DNA from: Aquisalimonas sp. | GTDB lineage: Bacteria; Pseudomonadota; Gammaproteobacteria; Nitrococcales; Aquisalimonadaceae | Direction of reading: 5' to 3' | DNA: 9,622 nt | Assembly: GCA_007127625.1 (NCBI GenBank) | Contig: SKYZ01000343.1 | Location: forward strand, 1-9,622 | Shown here: positions 6,553 to 9,622 of the stretch, piece by piece | Layout: each line of letters begins with the position of its first letter | How positions within the stretch are numbered: position 1 is the first letter of the stretch | Made by a program: the position numbers and the translations under genes | The notes under the pieces: generated by a model | What the model was told of the DNA's origin: nothing | The model's database searches: none | Seen by the model: only the letters and a program-made list of their open reading frames with translations

Positions 6553-7829
6553 GCATGGTGGCCATCGTCATGGTCGTCGGCCTGTTATTGCTTCTTGCGA
6601 TCGGAATGCCGATTGCCTTTACTCTGGGGATACTCGCACTGACAGGCCTCTTCCTGACAGATACGAACCCGCTCATCCTCGGCCAGCGCCTGGTCGCTGG
6701 AACCAACGTCAACAGCCTGCTCGCAATCCCGGGGTTCATCCTGGCCGGAGACCTCATGAGTTCCGGTGGGCTTTCACGGCGGCTTGTCAAGATCGCATCG
6801 ACCATCATCGGGCATCTGTCCGGCGGGCTGAGCATGGCGACCGTTGGTGCGGGCACATTCTTCGGCGCGATCTCGGGTTCGGCTCCGGCAACGACCGCTG
6901 CGATCGGCTCCGTCATGACCGACGAACTGGAGAAACGCGGTTATGAACGGGGCTATGCAGCAGCGCTCGCAACGGCCGTTGGACCACTGGGACAGATGAT
7001 TCCTCCCTCGATTCCCATGATTATCTGGGGGGTTCTCTCGGAAGAATCCATCGCCAGACTTTTCCTTGCCGGCGTCATTCCGGGCTTGATCGCGGCAAGC
7101 GGTTTTCTGGTCGTCAGCTACATCTATGCACGAGTCCATGGGGTGCCTCGCGTAGAACGCGCCACAGTTGGCGATATCGCCCTCGCGCTGCGGCAGGGTA
7201 TTTGGGCACTCCTTGCTCCCATCGTCATTCTCGGGGGCATCTACGGCGGCGTGTTCACGCCGACCGAGGCGGCTATGGTTGGCGCGCTGTACAGTTTTAT
7301 CGTGGGTGTGTTCATTTATCGAGAGATCGGGTGGCGGGAACTCCCCGGGATTCTGCTTCGCTCCCTGCGCACAAGTGCCATGATCATGTTCATTATCGCG
7401 ACGGCGTATGCCTTCGCGTGGGTCATCGCGAACGAGCAGATTCCGGCTCAACTGGCTGCCAGCATGCTCGCCATCACGGACAATCCGCTCCTTCTTCTGC
7501 TGCTTCTGAACATCATGTTGCTCCTGCTTGGGGCCGTGATGGACAACATCTCTGCGATGGTCATACTGAGCAGCGTGCTCATGGCCGTCGGCGCCCAAAT
7601 CGGACTCGACCCGATCCAGCTCGGCGCGATGGTGGTCATTAACTTCGCCGTGGGTATGGTGACCCCTCCCCTCGGCTACTCCATCTTTGTCGGAGCCTCC
7701 ATAAGTGGGTTGCGTATCGAAACAGTCGCTCGTCACCTCTGGCCATTTCTCCTCGTCCTCCTGGCAGTCATCGCCATCGTTGCATACGTGCCGTGGGTCA
7801 CCCTGTGGCTACCGGGCTTGTGGGATTGA
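6549..7829 (+). CDS. dctM: TRAP transporter large permease subunit DctM
   Basis: A 426-residue membrane protein, standard for DctM, the ion-coupled transport channel of TRAP systems. Hydrophobic segments run through the whole chain. Family signatures are IPGFILAGDLMSSGG (60-74), GAISGSAPATTAAIGSVM (106-123), PPSIPMIIWG (152-161), GGVFTPTEAA (233-242), and NFAVGMVTPPLGYSIFVG (365-382). A run of leucines near 314-328 forms an unusually Leu-rich helix before the conserved MDN segment (331-333). The ATG overlaps the dctQ stop as ATGA, with GGAG at 6537-6540 eight bases upstream; a second ATG two codons later is an equally possible start. With DctP and DctQ it completes a full transporter, so the locus can import its own substrate. 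Confidence 0.95.
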   Translation: MSMVAIVMVVGLLLLLAIGMPIAFTLGILALTGLFLTDTNPLILGQRLVAGTNVNSLLAIPGFILAGDLMSSGGLSRRLVKIASTIIGHLSGGLSMATVGAGTFFGAISGSAPATTAAIGSVMTDELEKRGYERGYAAALATAVGPLGQMIPPSIPMIIWGVLSEESIARLFLAGVIPGLIAASGFLVVSYIYARVHGVPRVERATVGDIALALRQGIWALLAPIVILGGIYGGVFTPTEAAMVGALYSFIVGVFIYREIGWRELPGILLRSLRTSAMIMFIIATAYAFAWVIANEQIPAQLAASMLAITDNPLLLLLLLNIMLLLLGAVMDNISAMVILSSVLMAVGAQIGLDPIQLGAMVVINFAVGMVTPPLGYSIFVGASISGLRIETVARHLWPFLLVLLAVIAIVAYVPWVTLWLPGLWD

Positions 7830-7842
7830 GTGAGGGTTACGC

Positions 7843-8574
7843 ATGCATGCTCGAGAAATAGGACGACGTCTTCCCGCAGAACTAGCCAGCGTGCTTGAAC
7901 GCGACATCCGGGAAGGAAAATTCGCTCCCGGAGCGAAACTGCCAACGGAGAGCGCGCTGGCAGAGCAGTTCGCCGTTAGTCGGCCGGCCGTGCGCGAGGC
8001 AATCGCACAGTTGCGGAGCGCAGGCCTTGTCCATACGCGCCAGGGCGCAGGCACCTTCGTCGCAGACGCAACCTCAGCCCGTTCCGCGTTCTCGCTGGCA
8101 GGCAGGCAGCTGGATAAGGCAGAACTGTGCTACGTGTTCGAGATTCGTGAGGAAGTAGAAACGGGAGCCGCCGCGTTGGCAGCACGCTACCGCTCCCTCG
8201 AGGATCTTGACGCAATGCGGGCATCGCTGAAGCGGCTCAACGATGCCGTGGAACACGGGCAGCCGGCCGCGCAGCACGACATTGACTTCCATCATGCCAT
8301 TGCCGCCGCTTCGGGGAACCGGTTCTTCCACGAACTGCTGGAGCTATTTGCAGAGCAAATCGTTGAGTCCATCGTCATCGCCCGATCCAATACGGCCAGG
8401 ACAGGCCGGCTCACGCACAGCGTCCAACTCGAGCACCAGTCGATCTTTGAAGCCATCGAGGAGGGGAATCCGGAGGCGGCGCGGGCCGCCATGCACGTTC
8501 ACCTCTCCAACGCGAAAAAACGCCTGAGCCTTCGACGCCCAGCAGAATCATCCCGAACCGAGGCCGCGGAATGA
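7843..8574 (+). CDS. GntR-family transcriptional regulator, FCD (FadR-like) class
   Basis: A 243-residue cytoplasmic regulator. Residues about 8-75 are the winged helix-turn-helix: GKFAPGAKLPTESALAEQF (25-43), recognition helix VSRPAVREAIAQLRSAGL (45-62), and wing RQGAGTFVA (66-74). The rest is an all-helical FCD ligand domain, with Arg102-Glu103-x2-Glu105-like EIREEVE at 100-106 and the usual metal-site pattern: Asp146 and His150 (DIDFHH), His198 (EHQSI) and His220 (MHVHL). Such proteins commonly bind carboxylic acid inducers through the metal. GAGGG at 7832-7836 is six bases before the ATG, only 13 bases after dctM, so the regulator is made from the operon it probably controls; its stop overlaps the next start. 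The palindrome before ydiJ is the best candidate operator. Repression relieved by the pathway substrate is the expected mode, but is inferred. Confidence 0.92.
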   Translation: MHAREIGRRLPAELASVLERDIREGKFAPGAKLPTESALAEQFAVSRPAVREAIAQLRSAGLVHTRQGAGTFVADATSARSAFSLAGRQLDKAELCYVFEIREEVETGAAALAARYRSLEDLDAMRASLKRLNDAVEHGQPAAQHDIDFHHAIAAASGNRFFHELLELFAEQIVESIVIARSNTARTGRLTHSVQLEHQSIFEAIEEGNPEAARAAMHVHLSNAKKRLSLRRPAESSRTEAAE

Positions 8575-9473
8575 CGACCGACACCAACATCCCCGTGACA
8601 CCCGCACCTGTCGCTCGGCCAAGCAAGCCGGATACGCCGCTGCCGTCGGGCTCGTGCGATAGCCATGCACACGTTTTCGACCCAGCCGGCCGGACACCGC
8701 TGGTCCCGACGAGCGAGTACGCTCCGGCTCCGGCGTCCCTCGTCGATTACGAGAACCTCCTCGGGACGCTTGGTTTCGATCGAGCGGTCCTCGTCCAGCC
8801 CAGCGTCTACGGGACCGACAATCGGCACATGCTGGAATGCCTGGAGAAGAAGGGGCCTGGCGACGAGGATGTATTCCGCGGCATTGTAGTCGTAGACGAC
8901 TCCGTGACGGACCGGGAGCTTGAAGCGATGCACGCGGTAGGTGTCCGCGGAATTCGCGTCAACGTGGTTTTCGGAGGCGGTGTCGACTTCGACGTCCTCG
9001 CCAACCTCGGCGAACGCATCGCACCGTTGGGCTGGCACGTGCAGTGCTTCGTTGATCTTTCAAGACTTCCGGACTTTGCGAAAAAGGCAGAGCGCCTTCC
9101 GGTTCCGGTTGTCGTGGATCACATGGGTCACTTCCCGGTTGCGCGCCACGGGGACCGGTTACCAGCCTTTCAGGATCTGGTTGCCATGGTTCGAGAGGGT
9201 CAGGCCTGGGTGAAGCTTTCGGGGCCCAACCGAATCAGCGGCCACGACCACCCACCCTTCGATGACGTCAGGAGCCTGGTTGATGCCTTGGTAACGGCCA
9301 ACCCGCAGCAGCTCGTGTTCGGGACCGATTGGCCCCACGTAAAGCTGCCAACGCCCGTGCCCGACGACGGTGCTCTGATCAACGCGTTCCATCAGTGGAT
9401 CTCCGACATCGAGATCCGCCACGACATTCTCGTTCGAAATCCTGGAAAGCTTTACGGTTTCAACCACCCGTGA
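8571..9473 (+). CDS. Amidohydrolase-family lactonase, LigI/COG3618 type
   Basis: A 300-residue TIM-barrel hydrolase of the amidohydrolase superfamily, in the branch holding 2-pyrone-4,6-dicarboxylate lactonase LigI, 4-sulfomuconolactone hydrolase and D-galactarolactone isomerase. Visible active-site features are His32-Ala-His34 after the first strand, VQPSVYGTDNRHML (75-88), His156 in GWHVQ, His184 in VVDHMGHF, and Asp253 in GTDWPH. The His-x-His, His and Asp set matches the residues known for LigI, which works without a bound metal. The reaction is therefore probably hydrolysis or isomerisation of a carboxylated lactone. The first 25 residues are a Pro/Thr-rich tail not part of the barrel. 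Translation is coupled to gntR (ATGA), with GAGG at 8560-8563. The neighbouring dehydrogenase suggests that the opened product is a 2-hydroxy acid. Exact substrate not determinable. Confidence 0.87.
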   Translation: MTTDTNIPVTPAPVARPSKPDTPLPSGSCDSHAHVFDPAGRTPLVPTSEYAPAPASLVDYENLLGTLGFDRAVLVQPSVYGTDNRHMLECLEKKGPGDEDVFRGIVVVDDSVTDRELEAMHAVGVRGIRVNVVFGGGVDFDVLANLGERIAPLGWHVQCFVDLSRLPDFAKKAERLPVPVVVDHMGHFPVARHGDRLPAFQDLVAMVREGQAWVKLSGPNRISGHDHPPFDDVRSLVDALVTANPQQLVFGTDWPHVKLPTPVPDDGALINAFHQWISDIEIRHDILVRNPGKLYGFNHP

Positions 9474-9622
9474 AGAGGCTGCCTCCAAGCGTCTAACTGC
9501 AGAGCCTCAGATCACACTGGGGATGCTTGAATGACCGATGACAAACAACGGCTCATATGGCCAATGAGCGGGGCCGATCAAGCCACTTCAGCACTGACCT
9601 GATCGCTGCCTCCTCCTGTAAC
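9474..9622 (+). other. Downstream intergenic end of the window
   Basis: No convincing gene or strong terminator. GAGGC-T-GCCTC (9475-9485) follows the amidohydrolase stop and cannot form a normal hairpin loop. A 23-codon frame starts at ATG 9531 and ends at 9602, with GGGGA at 9518-9522 at ribosome-site distance, but nothing about the peptide (MTDDKQRLIWPMSG...) is recognisable. GCTCAT (9551-9556) and ATGAGC (9564-9569) form a 6-bp hairpin inside that frame. Confidence 0.3.

Noticed and set aside
7482..7540. Leu-codon run in dctM considered as a simple repeat or slippage site
   Set aside because: Codons are mixed (CTT, CTG, CTC, TTG) and the segment is an ordinary hydrophobic helix; no tandem repeat unit.
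6774..7736. 320-codon minus-strand open frame opposite dctM
   Set aside because: The plus strand carries all DctM signatures, and the antisense product is a low-complexity His/Asp/Arg-rich chain typical of the reverse of a membrane protein gene.
9614..9622. TCCTGTAAC at the right edge matches bases 7-15 of the left terminal repeat, suggesting a second element copy
   Set aside because: The six bases before it do not match the CTAGTG end of the element, and nothing further is visible; a 9-base match is weak evidence.

Overview
The window is high-GC DNA that reads as a chromosomal catabolic locus of a proteobacterium. The FAD/Fe-S dehydrogenase closely resembles Escherichia coli YdiJ over its whole length, and the TRAP binding protein is very acidic, so a gammaproteobacterium, possibly halophilic, is my best guess. 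This rests on protein resemblance from memory, not on a search.

Layout. Positions 1-271 are a compact non-coding inverted-repeat element, MITE-like, that can fold almost completely into a cloverleaf or cruciform. Positions 272-448 hold no clear gene but may carry a decayed minus-strand coding scrap. All real genes are on the plus strand: an MFS transporter (449-1753); a 1017-residue YdiJ-type FAD-linked oxidase with Fe-S domains (1862-4915); a complete TRAP transporter, dctP (4980-5969), dctQ (6046-6552) and dctM (6549-7829); a GntR regulator of the FCD class (7843-8574); and a LigI/COG3618-type amidohydrolase (8571-9473). The last 149 bases hold no convincing gene.

How the parts fit. From ydiJ to the amidohydrolase the genes look like one transcription unit: gaps are short, dctQ/dctM and gntR/hydrolase overlap by 4 bases (ATGA), and a 10-bp hairpin separates dctP from dctQ. 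In front of ydiJ a candidate promoter overlaps a perfect TTGTC-T-GACAA palindrome, which fits the operator style of FadR-type GntR proteins and is the likely site for the encoded regulator. The simplest inferred role is uptake of an organic acid or its lactone by the TRAP system, ring opening by the amidohydrolase, and oxidation of the resulting 2-hydroxy acid to a 2-oxo acid by the YdiJ homologue. The actual substrate cannot be read from the sequence.

I found no phage, CRISPR, RNA gene or defence system. The most unusual items are the cloverleaf element at the left edge and the particular combination of enzymes in the operon.
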